A stretch of 33,077 nt of DNA from Planctomycetes bacterium GWF2_41_51 (GTDB lineage Bacteria > Planctomycetota > Phycisphaerae > Sedimentisphaerales > UBA12454). The stretch is taken from contig MHXZ01000061.1 of the NCBI GenBank assembly GCA_001825665.1, positions 21,547-54,623 on the forward strand, given 5' to 3'. Made by a program: the position numbers and the translations under genes. How positions within the stretch are numbered: position 1 is the first letter of the stretch; the number at the start of each line of letters is the position of its first letter. Below the pieces are notes generated by a model that saw only the letters and a program-made list of their open reading frames with translations, ran no database searches and was not told where the DNA came from. Positions 25,064 to 32,863 of the stretch are shown here, piece after piece.

Positions 25064-26083
25064 ATGAGTGACGGACTTGCAAATACAATTAATGATATCT
25101 TAAAAAAGAAAAAAGAAACTGCGATAAAATCTATCCCATGGGAAGAACGTCCGGCCGGCTGCACTGATATAGTCTGGCGTTCACAAAGGAATCCTATTAT
25201 ACCGCGTAATTTGCTGCCGAAATCGAACAGCATTTTTAATAGTGCGGTTGTGCGATTTGGCCAGGGTTTCGCTGGTGTTTTTCGCTGTGATGATAAAATG
25301 AGAAATATGCAGCTTCATGTGGGCATTAGCGATGACGGAATCAAATGGCACATAGAATCTGAAAGATTAAAATTCAAATGCAAAGATAATAATCTCGGCA
25401 ATTGGGAGTTCGGCTATGACCCGCGCGTTTGCTGGATAGAAGACCGTTATTATGTAACATGGTGCAATGGTTATCATGGGCCGACAATAGGAATGGCGTA
25501 CACTAATGATTTCATTGATTTCCATCAATTGGAGAACGCATTCCTGCCGTTCAATAGGAATGGTGTGCTTTTTCCGCGTAAAATCAAAGGCGAGTATGCT
25601 ATGCTTTCGCGTCCGAGCGACAATGGTCACACTCCCTTCGGTGATATTTTTTATAGCCAAAGCCCAAATATGATTCACTGGGGCAGGCATCGATTTGTTA
25701 TGGGTACGACATCAGGTTGGCAGGCAACTAAAATTGGAGCAGGTCCGATTCCTATCGAAACCCCCCAGGGATGGCTGCTGTTTTATCATGGTGTTTTGAC
25801 AAGCTGCAATGGTTTTGTTTACAGTATGGGTGCTGCGTTACTCGATTTGGACGAACCATGGAAAGTTCTCGCCAGAACTTCCTCCTATTTGCTCTCACCT
25901 CAGCAAAATTATGAATGCGTCGGTGATGTGCCTAATGTCGTATTTCCCTGTGCGGCTTTGTATGATGAACCTACAGGCCGAATAGCCGTTTATTATGGCG
26001 GTGCAGACACTGTTACGTGTTTGGCATTTTGCAAAATAGAAGAGGTATTGCAATTTCTTAAAGAAGATAATTGTATTAAATAG
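25064..26083 (+). CDS. GH130 family mannoside phosphorylase/hydrolase, copy 2
   Basis: A 339-residue cytoplasmic GH130 enzyme. The ATG at 25064 is chosen because TGAGG lies six bases upstream; an ATG four codons earlier would overlap that site. Motifs are [38 protein letters not shown] with the likely proton donor aspartate, [38 protein letters not shown] and [15 protein letters not shown]. It is clearly diverged from copy 1, with a different N-terminal extension, so the two probably act on different linkages or chain lengths, as seen in other mannan loci. Last gene of the transporter operon, ending 13 bases before a hairpin. Confidence 0.9.
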   Translation: MSDGLANTINDILKKKKETAIKSIPWEERPAGCTDIVWRSQRNPIIPRNLLPKSNSIFNSAVVRFGQGFAGVFRCDDKMRNMQLHVGISDDGIKWHIESERLKFKCKDNNLGNWEFGYDPRVCWIEDRYYVTWCNGYHGPTIGMAYTNDFIDFHQLENAFLPFNRNGVLFPRKIKGEYAMLSRPSDNGHTPFGDIFYSQSPNMIHWGRHRFVMGTTSGWQATKIGAGPIPIETPQGWLLFYHGVLTSCNGFVYSMGAALLDLDEPWKVLARTSSYLLSPQQNYECVGDVPNVVFPCAALYDEPTGRIAVYYGGADTVTCLAFCKIEEVLQFLKEDNCIK

Positions 26084-26084
26084 A

Positions 26085-26124
26085 AGAAAATAAAAAAGGC
26101 GGGCAATGCAAACATTACCCGCCT
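26085..26124 (-). terminator. Terminator between convergent GH130 and chemoreceptor genes
   Basis: AGGCGGGCAATG (26097-26108) and CATTACCCGCCT (26113-26124) form a 12-position stem with one mismatch and a 4-base loop. The T-run (TTTTTTATTTTC) follows on the minus strand, so it mainly terminates the chemoreceptor transcript. It may also stop the plus-strand operon weakly. Confidence 0.8.
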
Positions 26125-26147
26125 GGAATTTTAATCCATAATCAGCT

Positions 26148-28184
26148 TCAACTGTTAAAATTATTGAATCGGTCATCACTATTATTGTCATCCATCGGAA
26201 TAGCAGCCTTTACGGTTTTGGCTTTTGCAGAGAATTTTGTTTCTGTTTTTTTGCCTGTGCCGCTGGCTATATGATGAATCGTATGGTCAAAACTTGTCAA
26301 TTTATGTGTCTGTTTTGATGCAGACTGATGAGCTTTCTCCCTGAAGTTGCTCTGCTGATTATTTACCGAAGCTCCGCCGACAAGATTTACCAGCTCTTGT
26401 ACTATGCTGTTCATCTGTTCAGCCTGAGCACTAAGCTCTTCCGATGCGCTCGCTGATTCCTCAGCATTAGCGGCATTCTGCTGCGTTACTTTATCCATCT
26501 GTGCGACAGCGGTATTGACCTGATCAATGCCCTGTGCCTGTTCAGATGAAGCCGCGGCTATCTCACCAACCAAGTCAGTTGTTTTGCCGATGCCCTGTAC
26601 TATCTCTTCAAGAACTTTGCCGACTTCTGTTGCTATATCAACGCCGTTCTTTGAATTCTTTACAGATTCTTCAATCATATTGGCAGTATTCTTTGCTGCT
26701 TCCGCTGACCTCATAGCTAAGTTGCGTACTTCTTCAGCGACAACTGCAAAGCCCTTACCAGCTTCGCCTGCACGAGCCGCTTCAACTGCCGCATTAAGAG
26801 CAAGAAGGTTGGTCTGGAAAGCTATTTCATCGATGACTTTAATAATCTTTGCTGTTTCATCAGATGATTTTTGTATATCCTTAATCGCGCTGCTCATTCT
26901 GTTCATAGCTTCCATGCCTTCGTTAGCTGCTTTACGTGCTTCCGCTGCGAGAGTATTTGCCTGCTGAGCATTGTCAGCATTTTGTTTTGTCATTGAAGAC
27001 ATCTCTTCAAGACTTGAAGATGTTTCCTCAAGACCTGCCGCCTGCTCTGTAGCTCCTTCAGCAAGAGACTGCGAAGCGCTCGATACCTGACCCGATGCCG
27101 AAGCAACCTGTTCAGACCCTTCAGTAAGAGCATTAATGATTTTTTTCAAAGCTGATATTATTCCTTTACCTATGAAAAAGGCTAAAACCGAACCTAATAT
27201 AACAGCCGCAATAGATATTGTACTCACACTATTTCTTGTGTAACTGGCCGATGAAAGCATGCCCTGATTTGTTTGTTCCACTACCTGTGATACGCATCCA
27301 TTTGCTTTACGGAGCAGTTCCTGAATCTTTGCAAGGTTTGGCATTGTCTGAGTTACAAATATTTGATTGGCTTTAACCGTGCCGGTCAATGTATTCTCTG
27401 TTGCTTCTTTCATCTCATCCAGATGTTTCAATGTTTCATGCAGGAGCGGCAAAGTTTTTTCATTCAATACCTTTTTAGCTTGAATTTTGCCGTCTTCACC
27501 TTCACCAATAAACTTGCAGATATCTGCCGCTGATTTATGAAGGCTGCTATGGTTTGATGTCATCTCATCCCATGCACGTTTGAATTCAGCAGATCCATTA
27601 GTATATGCATTACGAGCCTGCTCACTGGAAAGCCATTTGCCTAATCCGCACTTTGTTGGGTCCGTTTCAACGGTTAAAGAGGTTTTATTCTCTAAAAAAC
27701 TGTCACGGATTGTATTAGCCCAATGCAGATGGTCAACTTGACGAGCAGCTAAAATTCCCGGCAATGCAGTATCTGCTCGGTGAAAATGAGTTTTGATACC
27801 TACTGCCGAAGTATGTAGATTAGCATGATAACCCTCGATTTCTCTCAAAATAGGAGCTAATTCGGGAATATCTTTTTCTGCTTCTGTACGGCTGTCGCTG
27901 TATAACCATTTGCCAAATGCACATTTATGATCATCGGTTTCAACATTAAGTTCTATTATTTTATCATTTGTGAATAATTGACTGACCTTACCGGCCCAAT
28001 TAAGGTGATCAACTTCTTTGGCGGTAAGATTCGCAATTAATTCATTCTTACTGATCACATCCTTTGCATTATTGCTTATGCAGTTAACGCCAACAAATGA
28101 CAATGTGCCTGTAATGGTCAGTAAAATCAGAATTATTCCAAAACCCAATCCTATTTTTTTACCTATTGTCAAAGACTTAAACAT
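26148..28184 (-). CDS. Methyl-accepting chemotaxis protein with two CZB domains
   Basis: A 678-residue membrane chemoreceptor. TM1 lies at about residues 10-32 and TM2 near 320-345. The periplasmic part carries two CZB (chemoreceptor zinc-binding) domains. Copy 1 has H60 (VDHLNWA), C88 (KCAFGKW), H120 and H124. Copy 2 has H152 (VDHLHWA), C179 (KCGLGKW), H212 and H216. Each thus keeps the His-Cys-His-His zinc set. A standard HAMP is not evident after TM2. The cytoplasmic signalling domain is complete, with the tip [31 protein letters not shown] precedes the ATG. The upstream region has a sigma-28-like promoter, divergent from cheY. CZB ligands elsewhere include zinc and hypochlorite; the signal here is unknown. 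Confidence 0.92.
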   Translation of the reverse strand: MFKSLTIGKKIGLGFGIILILLTITGTLSFVGVNCISNNAKDVISKNELIANLTAKEVDHLNWAGKVSQLFTNDKIIELNVETDDHKCAFGKWLYSDSRTEAEKDIPELAPILREIEGYHANLHTSAVGIKTHFHRADTALPGILAARQVDHLHWANTIRDSFLENKTSLTVETDPTKCGLGKWLSSEQARNAYTNGSAEFKRAWDEMTSNHSSLHKSAADICKFIGEGEDGKIQAKKVLNEKTLPLLHETLKHLDEMKEATENTLTGTVKANQIFVTQTMPNLAKIQELLRKANGCVSQVVEQTNQGMLSSASYTRNSVSTISIAAVILGSVLAFFIGKGIISALKKIINALTEGSEQVASASGQVSSASQSLAEGATEQAAGLEETSSSLEEMSSMTKQNADNAQQANTLAAEARKAANEGMEAMNRMSSAIKDIQKSSDETAKIIKVIDEIAFQTNLLALNAAVEAARAGEAGKGFAVVAEEVRNLAMRSAEAAKNTANMIEESVKNSKNGVDIATEVGKVLEEIVQGIGKTTDLVGEIAAASSEQAQGIDQVNTAVAQMDKVTQQNAANAEESASASEELSAQAEQMNSIVQELVNLVGGASVNNQQSNFREKAHQSASKQTHKLTSFDHTIHHIASGTGKKTETKFSAKAKTVKAAIPMDDNNSDDRFNNFNS

Positions 28185-28251
28185 TTTATTCTCCTAATTT
28201 TATAAAGAATTTAGTACCCAAAAGATGCATTCTCTTTGTCGCGCCTTGTTT

Positions 28252-28279
28252 TTCTCGGCTTATCTGCTTAAGAACTTTA
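28252..28279 (-). promoter_or_regulatory. Sigma-28-like (flagellar) promoter of the chemoreceptor gene
   Basis: On the minus strand TAAAGTTC (from 28279) and GCCGAGAA (28259-28252) each match seven of eight bases of the known consensus TAAAGTTT-N11-GCCGATAA, but with a spacer one base longer. It lies 68 bases before the start codon. Confidence 0.6.
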
Positions 28280-28396
28280 TGACGGAAAGTACCAGATTTA
28301 TCAATATTCTCGAAATAATCAGATGACTTATTTTGTACGCACAGTTTTTAAAAGGAAAATCTATACTGAAAAAGTCTTTTAATTGATAGTTTTAGC

Positions 28397-28423
28397 TAAA
28401 GTATTTTATTATTTAGCCGAAAA
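28397..28423 (+). promoter_or_regulatory. Sigma-28-like (flagellar) promoter of the cheY operon
   Basis: TAAAGTAT (28397-28404) and GCCGAAAA (28416-28423) are separated by exactly 11 bases, and each matches seven of eight positions of the sigma-28 consensus TAAAGTTT-N11-GCCGATAA. The cheY start lies about 58 bases downstream. Confidence 0.7.
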
Positions 28424-28439
28424 CAGGTTAGGCACTATT

Positions 28440-28461
28440 GTTACTTTAAATACTTAGTAAC
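28440..28461. promoter_or_regulatory. Dyad in the cheY leader
   Basis: GTTACT (28440-28445) and AGTAAC (28456-28461) form a perfect 6-bp inverted repeat with a 10-base spacer, 20 bases upstream of cheY and just downstream of the sigma-28-like promoter. It could be an operator or a leader hairpin near the ribosome-binding site. Confidence 0.35.
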
Positions 28462-28481
28462 AAAAATACGGAGAAGTAAAT

Positions 28482-28859
28482 ATGTCTAAATCGTTAATGA
28501 TAGTAGATGATTCGGCGACTATGCGTAAGATAATTATGCGCACGGTTCGTATGTCAGGGCTTGAATTCGAGAGAACTGAAGAGGCGGGCAACGGGGCTGA
28601 AGCAATTGAAAAGCTCAAAACCGCGCCAGTTGATTTGGTTCTTTGCGATGTAAACATGCCTGAAATGAGCGGACTTGAAATGGTAAAAAAGATTCGCACG
28701 GAGTTGAAAATCTGCGAAGGCACCAAAATTATTATGGTGTCAACGGAAAGTTCGCAGGAGCTTATTGATGGCGTAATTGCCGATGGCGCAAATGGTTTTA
28801 TCACAAAACCGTTCACTCCTGAAAAATTCCAGGAAAAGCTGACACCTTTTATGAACTAA
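28482..28859 (+). CDS. cheY: CheY-like single-domain response regulator
   Basis: A 125-residue stand-alone receiver. The acidic pair D9/D10 (LMIVDDSATMRK), phosphoacceptor D56 (LVLCDVNMPEMSG), the switch threonine in MVSTESS and the lysine in FITKPFTPEKF are all present. There is no output domain, as in CheY, which carries the signal from CheA to the flagellar motor. GGAGAAG lies upstream of the ATG. It is followed by two CheX/CheC-type genes, whose products in other bacteria dephosphorylate CheY. No cheA, cheW or cheB is seen here, so the core kinase is elsewhere. Confidence 0.9.
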   Translation: MSKSLMIVDDSATMRKIIMRTVRMSGLEFERTEEAGNGAEAIEKLKTAPVDLVLCDVNMPEMSGLEMVKKIRTELKICEGTKIIMVSTESSQELIDGVIADGANGFITKPFTPEKFQEKLTPFMN

Positions 28860-28900
28860 TTCGATGTTTTGCAACCTTCAAATGAAAGTGAGGATTTCTA

Positions 28901-29371
28901 ATGGTTGAGCAAATATGCTTTAACACGGTTTTGTTAGACAGCGCAAAGGAAATATTTAGTACTATGGTCTTTATGGACCTTGTTGAAATAACAGAACCCG
29001 ATGTCAAAATAGACCGTGCATTGCTGGGTTCGATAACATTCAAAGGAGGCCTGGAAGGCTGCCTGGGAATATGCTGCGATGTACAATGCGCAAGAGCTAT
29101 TGCGGTAAATATGCTTGGAATGGACTCAGACAGCGAATTGACAGAAGAAGGTACTTGCGATGCCATCGGTGAAATAGTTAATATGATTATGGGCGGCGTA
29201 AAATCACGAATACTCAAAGATGTCGGAAATCTCGAAGTTTCGATACCATCAGTTGTAAGCGGCAATAACCTTAATAGTTTAGAACATAAATCAATAAGGG
29301 TAACAATCCCAATTAACATTGACGATAAATATGCCGCTGAATTGAGTCTGTTGTATCGCGAAAGTATATAA
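28901..29371 (+). CDS. CheX-like chemotaxis phosphatase
   Basis: A 156-residue protein of the CheC/CheX/FliY family. The diagnostic helix DAIGEIVNMIMGGVKSRI (about residues 86-103) supplies the Glu and Asn (E..N) that insert into the CheY active site in known family members. The preceding ALLGSITFKGGLEGCLGICCD is the typical beta-strand start. One such helix is present, as in CheX, rather than the two of CheC. The predicted role is removal of phosphate from the CheY encoded 41 bases upstream. GTGAGGA precedes the ATG. Confidence 0.82.
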   Translation: MVEQICFNTVLLDSAKEIFSTMVFMDLVEITEPDVKIDRALLGSITFKGGLEGCLGICCDVQCARAIAVNMLGMDSDSELTEEGTCDAIGEIVNMIMGGVKSRILKDVGNLEVSIPSVVSGNNLNSLEHKSIRVTIPINIDDKYAAELSLLYRESI

Positions 29372-29398
29372 ACTCTTATATAACTATGGTTTAAAAAA

Positions 29399-30742
29399 AT
29401 GGCAGTATCCCAAACTGAAGCCAAAGCACAATCGATAGAACTTGCTACGCAAGCGTTCGAAGCTTTTTGTGATGACATTTCCGGTATGTTCGGTATTGAT
29501 ATGAAATGTTCGCAGAAGGGCATAAGTACCGAAACTGTTAAAAGTCTAAGTAAAAAATTTAAAAAACTGGCGGCAGTTACTTTTGTTAAAACAAATGGTG
29601 TTTTAGATGGTATTTTTAATTTAGTTTTTGACCAGGGCGGAATGTTTACGCTGGCGGGCATAATTGTGATGCTGCCAAAGCAGAAAATTATCGATACTAT
29701 AAAACGCGGTTCTGATAAAGAAGCGATGGAAATGACAGATACCATCAAAGAAGTGGGAAATCTGCTGGTGGGGAGCTGGGACAGGGTTTTTAGAGAAGGA
29801 ATGGAAGGGCATGGCCATTTTCTTCAAACCAATACGTTTATTGGGAATCCGTGGGAAGGGTCAAAAGATAAAATAGGCATTTCCGAGACCGAAGAATTCT
29901 CATTCGTTTCTTATGAAATAACAGTCGATGATTATCCGCCATTCAGCTGCGGAGTTATTTATCCGGAAGCAATTTTTGGAACGGCAGAAGTACAGACACC
30001 ACAAGCAGTTATAGAAGCGAAAAAGGAAGAAAAACCTGCTGCGGAAGTTCAAAAACCAGCGGCGGAACCAAAACCAACTGCGCCACCGGAGCGAAAACCG
30101 GTTGCGGAAGTTAAGCCGGAAGAGAAAAAACCTGCTGCGGCACCAGAGCAAAAACCGGCAGCTGCGCCAGAGCCAAAACTGGCGGAAACAGTAGCGCCAC
30201 CTGTAAAAGAGGAAGCTGCGCAACCTGTTGCTAATAAAGAACCTGTGTTAGGGCCTGTTTCCGAAACTATACAGAAAATGGTAAAATCGACTTCGGCAGG
30301 GGAGAACGGGTCAGTATCGTTAAACCTGTGCGCAAAACAATTTATGCAGACAAATATATTGTGGGGAAAGGGCGATGACAGCGTTCAGCAGGCAATGGAT
30401 AAAATGCAGCAAGTCCAGGCCAGCTATATACTTATAGGTGAGCAAGGCGTCGCCGAGGGGATCGTGTCAACGTACGATATAGCCTCGGCGGTGAGCATTT
30501 ATCTGAGGCCGGTGTTTGCGAAATGGAGACGGCCAACCGATGATGCGACACTGCAAATAAAATTGAAATGGATAATGACAAGGCCTGTAAGTACAGTAAA
30601 CGCAGATACTTCCATTTCAGCAGTGATGGAGAAAATGTGTCAAACCGGGCTGCACTGCCTGCCAGTAACAGAGAATGGGAAAGCAGTCGGACTTATCACA
30701 ATGTTCGATGTTTTTAAGTCAATTCTTAACACACAAAAATAA
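29399..30742 (+). CDS. CheX/CheC-like domain fused to a CBS pair via a Pro/Ala/Lys-rich linker
   Basis: A 447-residue cytoplasmic protein. Residues about 1-190 resemble the CheX/CheC fold: DTIKEVGNLLVGSWDRVF (about 116-133) has the E..N phosphatase pattern, followed by the usual terminal strands (FSFVSYEITV, FSCGVIYPE). Residues about 200-290 form a low-complexity linker rich in Pro, Ala, Lys and Glu with repeated KPAA.PE.K units. Residues about 310-447 hold two CBS domains (QASYILIGEQGVAEGIVSTYDI, then IMTRPVSTVNADTS and GLHCLPVTENGKAVGLITMFDV). A nucleotide-sensing CBS pair joined to a CheY-phosphatase domain would link energy state to motility; that is inference. No clear Shine-Dalgarno is seen. 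Last gene of the cheY operon. Confidence 0.8.
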   Translation: MAVSQTEAKAQSIELATQAFEAFCDDISGMFGIDMKCSQKGISTETVKSLSKKFKKLAAVTFVKTNGVLDGIFNLVFDQGGMFTLAGIIVMLPKQKIIDTIKRGSDKEAMEMTDTIKEVGNLLVGSWDRVFREGMEGHGHFLQTNTFIGNPWEGSKDKIGISETEEFSFVSYEITVDDYPPFSCGVIYPEAIFGTAEVQTPQAVIEAKKEEKPAAEVQKPAAEPKPTAPPERKPVAEVKPEEKKPAAAPEQKPAAAPEPKLAETVAPPVKEEAAQPVANKEPVLGPVSETIQKMVKSTSAGENGSVSLNLCAKQFMQTNILWGKGDDSVQQAMDKMQQVQASYILIGEQGVAEGIVSTYDIASAVSIYLRPVFAKWRRPTDDATLQIKLKWIMTRPVSTVNADTSISAVMEKMCQTGLHCLPVTENGKAVGLITMFDVFKSILNTQK

Positions 30743-31190
30743 GCAAGAACGCGCAAGTTTTTACCTTTGTTTTTGAGCTAAAAACGCAGTTTGCACGTCG
30801 AATGCAAAAAATTATGTTTTCCACGCAAAATAAAGACTTATGGCAGTTTTTTAAACATTAAGTCCCTGGAATCGCAGGCATTTATAACTAATTTGCTAAA
30901 AATGAACAATTTTGCAAAAATTTGATTCGATTTTGATAAAAAATTGAAAAAAATGGTATGAAAAGTATATCAAAATGAAGCGTTTTCTGTAGAGGTTCAG
31001 GGTCTTTAATAGCCTACATTTGATGCATCTGACGATTTTTGACGCAGATTGCGCAGTTCCGGGTACTAATTTCGGACAATTTTTAACCGCGAATAAACGC
31101 TAATTTTTTTTCACCACGAAGCGAAGAAGGACCACGAAGATTTTTTAAAACACAGATTTCGCAGATGACGCTGATTTACACTGTTGATAA
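30743..31190. other. AT-rich intergenic stretch with short degenerate repeats
   Basis: No credible gene. Short repeats are visible: ACCACGAAG at 31113-31121 and 31131-31139, and near-repeats of the CGCAGATT type around 31040-31180. Similar ACCACGAAG and CGCAGATT strings are, from memory, common between genes in many environmental genomes. Nothing suggests translation. Confidence 0.5.
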
Positions 31191-31311
31191 TTTGCTTTAA
31201 GGCGTGTTCTGCGAACACATAAAAAAATTAAAAATAACCCTTCCGCAAGCAAGCTTGCTCCAGTGTTATCTTTTTAATTTTTTAGCCTTGCAGGCTTTGC
31301 CTTAAAGCAAA
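31191..31311. repeat. Cloverleaf-shaped nested inverted-repeat element (121 bp)
   Basis: Outer arms TTTGCTTTAAGGC (31191-31203) and GCCTTAAAGCAAA (31299-31311) are a perfect 13-bp inverted repeat. Inside lie three further arms: hairpin GTGTTC-TGC-GAACAC (31204-31218); a long AT-rich stem, 31220-31238 with 31265-31284, capped by the palindrome AGCAAGCTTGCT (31248-31259); and hairpin AGCCT-TGC-AGGCT (31284-31296). The side hairpins share the loop TGC. It may be a MITE/REP-like mobile repeat or a structured RNA. Confidence 0.7.
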
Positions 31312-31373
31312 ATGATGCGGCCGTAACGGCAGCAGCTAAAGATAAGTGAAAAGTTAATAGTGAATAGTGGAAA

Positions 31374-31397
31374 CTCGGGGAAGCCGAGAGTTTTTTT
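31374..31397 (+). terminator. Possible intrinsic terminator
   Basis: CTCGG (31374-31378) and CCGAG (31384-31388) form a 5-bp stem with a 5-base loop, followed after two bases by seven T. No gene lies directly upstream, so it may serve a transcript covering the cloverleaf element. Confidence 0.45.
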
Positions 31398-31474
31398 AAA
31401 GCAGGCATATTAAAACGAAAAACATCAATCTTAACTCAATAAGATATTTAGAATGTTTAAGAGAAAAAAACATA

Positions 31475-31502
31475 TTGAGATTGAATAAATTGAGGATATA
31501 AT
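31475..31502 (+). promoter_or_regulatory. Sigma-70-type promoter of the TPR gene pair
   Basis: TTGAGA (31475-31480, five of six) and TATAAT (31497-31502, six of six) are spaced by 16 bases. The first start codon lies at 31527 after a GGGAGG ribosome-binding site. Confidence 0.7.
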
Positions 31503-31526
31503 TAATCGAGAGAGAGGGAGGTTATA

Positions 31527-31804
31527 ATGAAAATTGTTCGAAATGTAATTGTCATAATTTTAACCATAACCGCTATATCCATAGCGGAGGTTAATTCCAT
31601 TCCAAAAAAAGCGCCGATACAAATTCTACCACACAAACAGCACCAATTGCTGCAACACCTCCCATAAGTGTACAACAGAATACACCGAATGAAGAAGTTG
31701 TGAAAGCACAACAGCAGCAGGAGATAAATCAATTGAAGATGGACTATTCTCTACAGGAAAAAGTTGTCAATGCTTATGAAAAATCTATAAATGATTTAAA
31801 ATGA
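31527..31804 (+). pseudogene. Frameshifted secreted/anchor ORF upstream of the TPR protein
   Basis: After a strong GGGAGG site, the ATG at 31527 encodes a signal-peptide-like start (KIVRNVIVIILTITAISIAEV). The frame then stops at 31667 after a nonsense stretch. One extra A in the seven-A run at 31601-31607 would restore a continuous frame: a Thr/Gln-rich segment (TTQTAPIAATPPISVQQ), then a helical stretch (INQLKMDYSLQEKVVNAYEK), ending at the TGA at 31802-31804. That stop overlaps the start of the TPR ORF. Adding one A to the AAAA just before it would also join this segment to the TPR protein. The result would be one membrane-anchored protein with a short exported N-terminal part. Either a decaying gene or sequence errors. 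Confidence 0.55.
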
Positions 31805-32682
31805 GCATGGGAATAATTATTGGTCTTGTCGGTGCTTTTGTTGGTGTTATGACTTTTAAAAATACAAGGGAATATCGTGAGGCAATACAAGAGACCAAGG
31901 AAGCAGCAAAAGAGGCTGAAAAGGCTGCTGATAAAGCCAGAGACTGGGAAATAAAAGCCCAGAAAACATTTAATGAAATTGATATGGCAGTAGTAACAAA
32001 GCTCAATGAGATCGAGAAACGTGGTAATCAAGTTATTGAAACTAAGGCTAAAGAAGCAATTGATCAGATAAACAAGAAGGCAGAGGAAGAACGTAAGAAG
32101 AGCCAAGAAGAAGCGAAAAAACAAAGAAAAATATCTGAATTATGGAATGAAGGATTACGCGCCAAAAAAGAAAAAAGATATGAAGATTCCTACAAGTGCT
32201 GGCAGGAAATGATTTCAATTAAATCAGATATGCACGAGGCTTGGAATAACTGGGGCATTGCGCTTTTGGATCACGCTCGAAGGAAAGAGGGTGGCGAGGC
32301 AGATAATTTATTTGCGGAGTCATATACAAAATTTCAAGAGGCAGTAAAGATTAAGCCTGACAAGCACGAGGCTTGGTGTAACTGGGGCAATGCGCTTTTG
32401 AATCAGGCTAAGAAAAATGACGGAGTAGAGAAACAAAAGCTTTTACAGGAAGCTAAAGAAAAATATTTAAGAGCAGTAAAAATGAAAAGAGGTGCAGAGG
32501 TATATAATCTTGCCTGTATAGCAGCAATAGAAGAAAATGAAGAAGATTGTAAGAGATGGCTAAAAATAGGTGAAGAAGCAGGGGAATTGGCGCCGAGAGA
32601 ACATGCAATGAAAGACGAGGACCTTAAAGCTTATTGGGACAAGGATTGGTTTCAAGCAATAAAATGGAAAGAGGGAAAATAA
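31801..32682 (+). CDS. Membrane-anchored coiled-coil and TPR-repeat protein
   Basis: A 293-residue protein. It starts with a transmembrane helix (MGIIIGLVGAFVGVMTF), then a long charged coiled coil (about residues 20-115, rich in Ala, Glu and Lys). About four TPR-like repeats follow (about 117-260): SELWNEGLRAKKEKRYEDSYKCW, HEAWNNWGIALLDHARR, HEAWCNWGNALLNQAKK and VYNLACIAAIEENEEDCKRW. TPR arrays mediate protein-protein contacts; no enzyme domain is seen. Its ATG overlaps the stop of the upstream frameshifted segment, and no good Shine-Dalgarno precedes it. It may therefore be translated by coupling, or be the C-terminal part of one longer protein. Confidence 0.75.
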   Translation: MSMGIIIGLVGAFVGVMTFKNTREYREAIQETKEAAKEAEKAADKARDWEIKAQKTFNEIDMAVVTKLNEIEKRGNQVIETKAKEAIDQINKKAEEERKKSQEEAKKQRKISELWNEGLRAKKEKRYEDSYKCWQEMISIKSDMHEAWNNWGIALLDHARRKEGGEADNLFAESYTKFQEAVKIKPDKHEAWCNWGNALLNQAKKNDGVEKQKLLQEAKEKYLRAVKMKRGAEVYNLACIAAIEENEEDCKRWLKIGEEAGELAPREHAMKDEDLKAYWDKDWFQAIKWKEGK

Positions 32683-32684
32683 AC

Positions 32685-32863
32685 ATGGATGATAAAACAA
32701 ATATATAAAAAAAGTTATTCAAAAATGTTACCGACAGATTGATTGTATTCAAATTCATAATAAAGAATTAAGTCGACAACTTCTAAATGAAAAATTAGCG
32801 GAAGCTGCGAAAGATTTGGGCGGCAGGGAAATTGAGATTGCTTCGGCTGCGGCCCCCCTCTGA
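32685..32863 (+). pseudogene. Broken small ORF after the TPR gene
   Basis: ATG at 32685 (GAGGG nine bases upstream) opens MDDKTNI and stops at once. A second frame from about 32708 to the TGA at 32861-32863 reads like real protein (KVIQKCYRQIDCIQIHNKEL, then LLNEKLAEAAKDLGG). A one-base insertion in the ATATATA stretch near 32703 would join them into a protein of about 59 residues. Its last codons run into the repeat that follows. I do not recognise a family. Confidence 0.4.

Noticed and set aside
28849-29748. A long minus-strand frame of 299 codons opposite cheX and the CheX-CBS gene
   Set aside because: It is antisense to two genes with clear family motifs, and its product (Ser/Ile-rich) shows no domain.
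29900-30223. An Arg/Phe-rich minus-strand frame
   Set aside because: This is the reverse complement of the Pro/Ala/Lys-rich linker of the CheX-CBS protein; its composition follows from that.
31191-31311. A tRNA gene, because of the cloverleaf shape
   Set aside because: Arm lengths, the AT-rich central stem and the absence of T-loop and anticodon-loop sequences do not fit tRNA.
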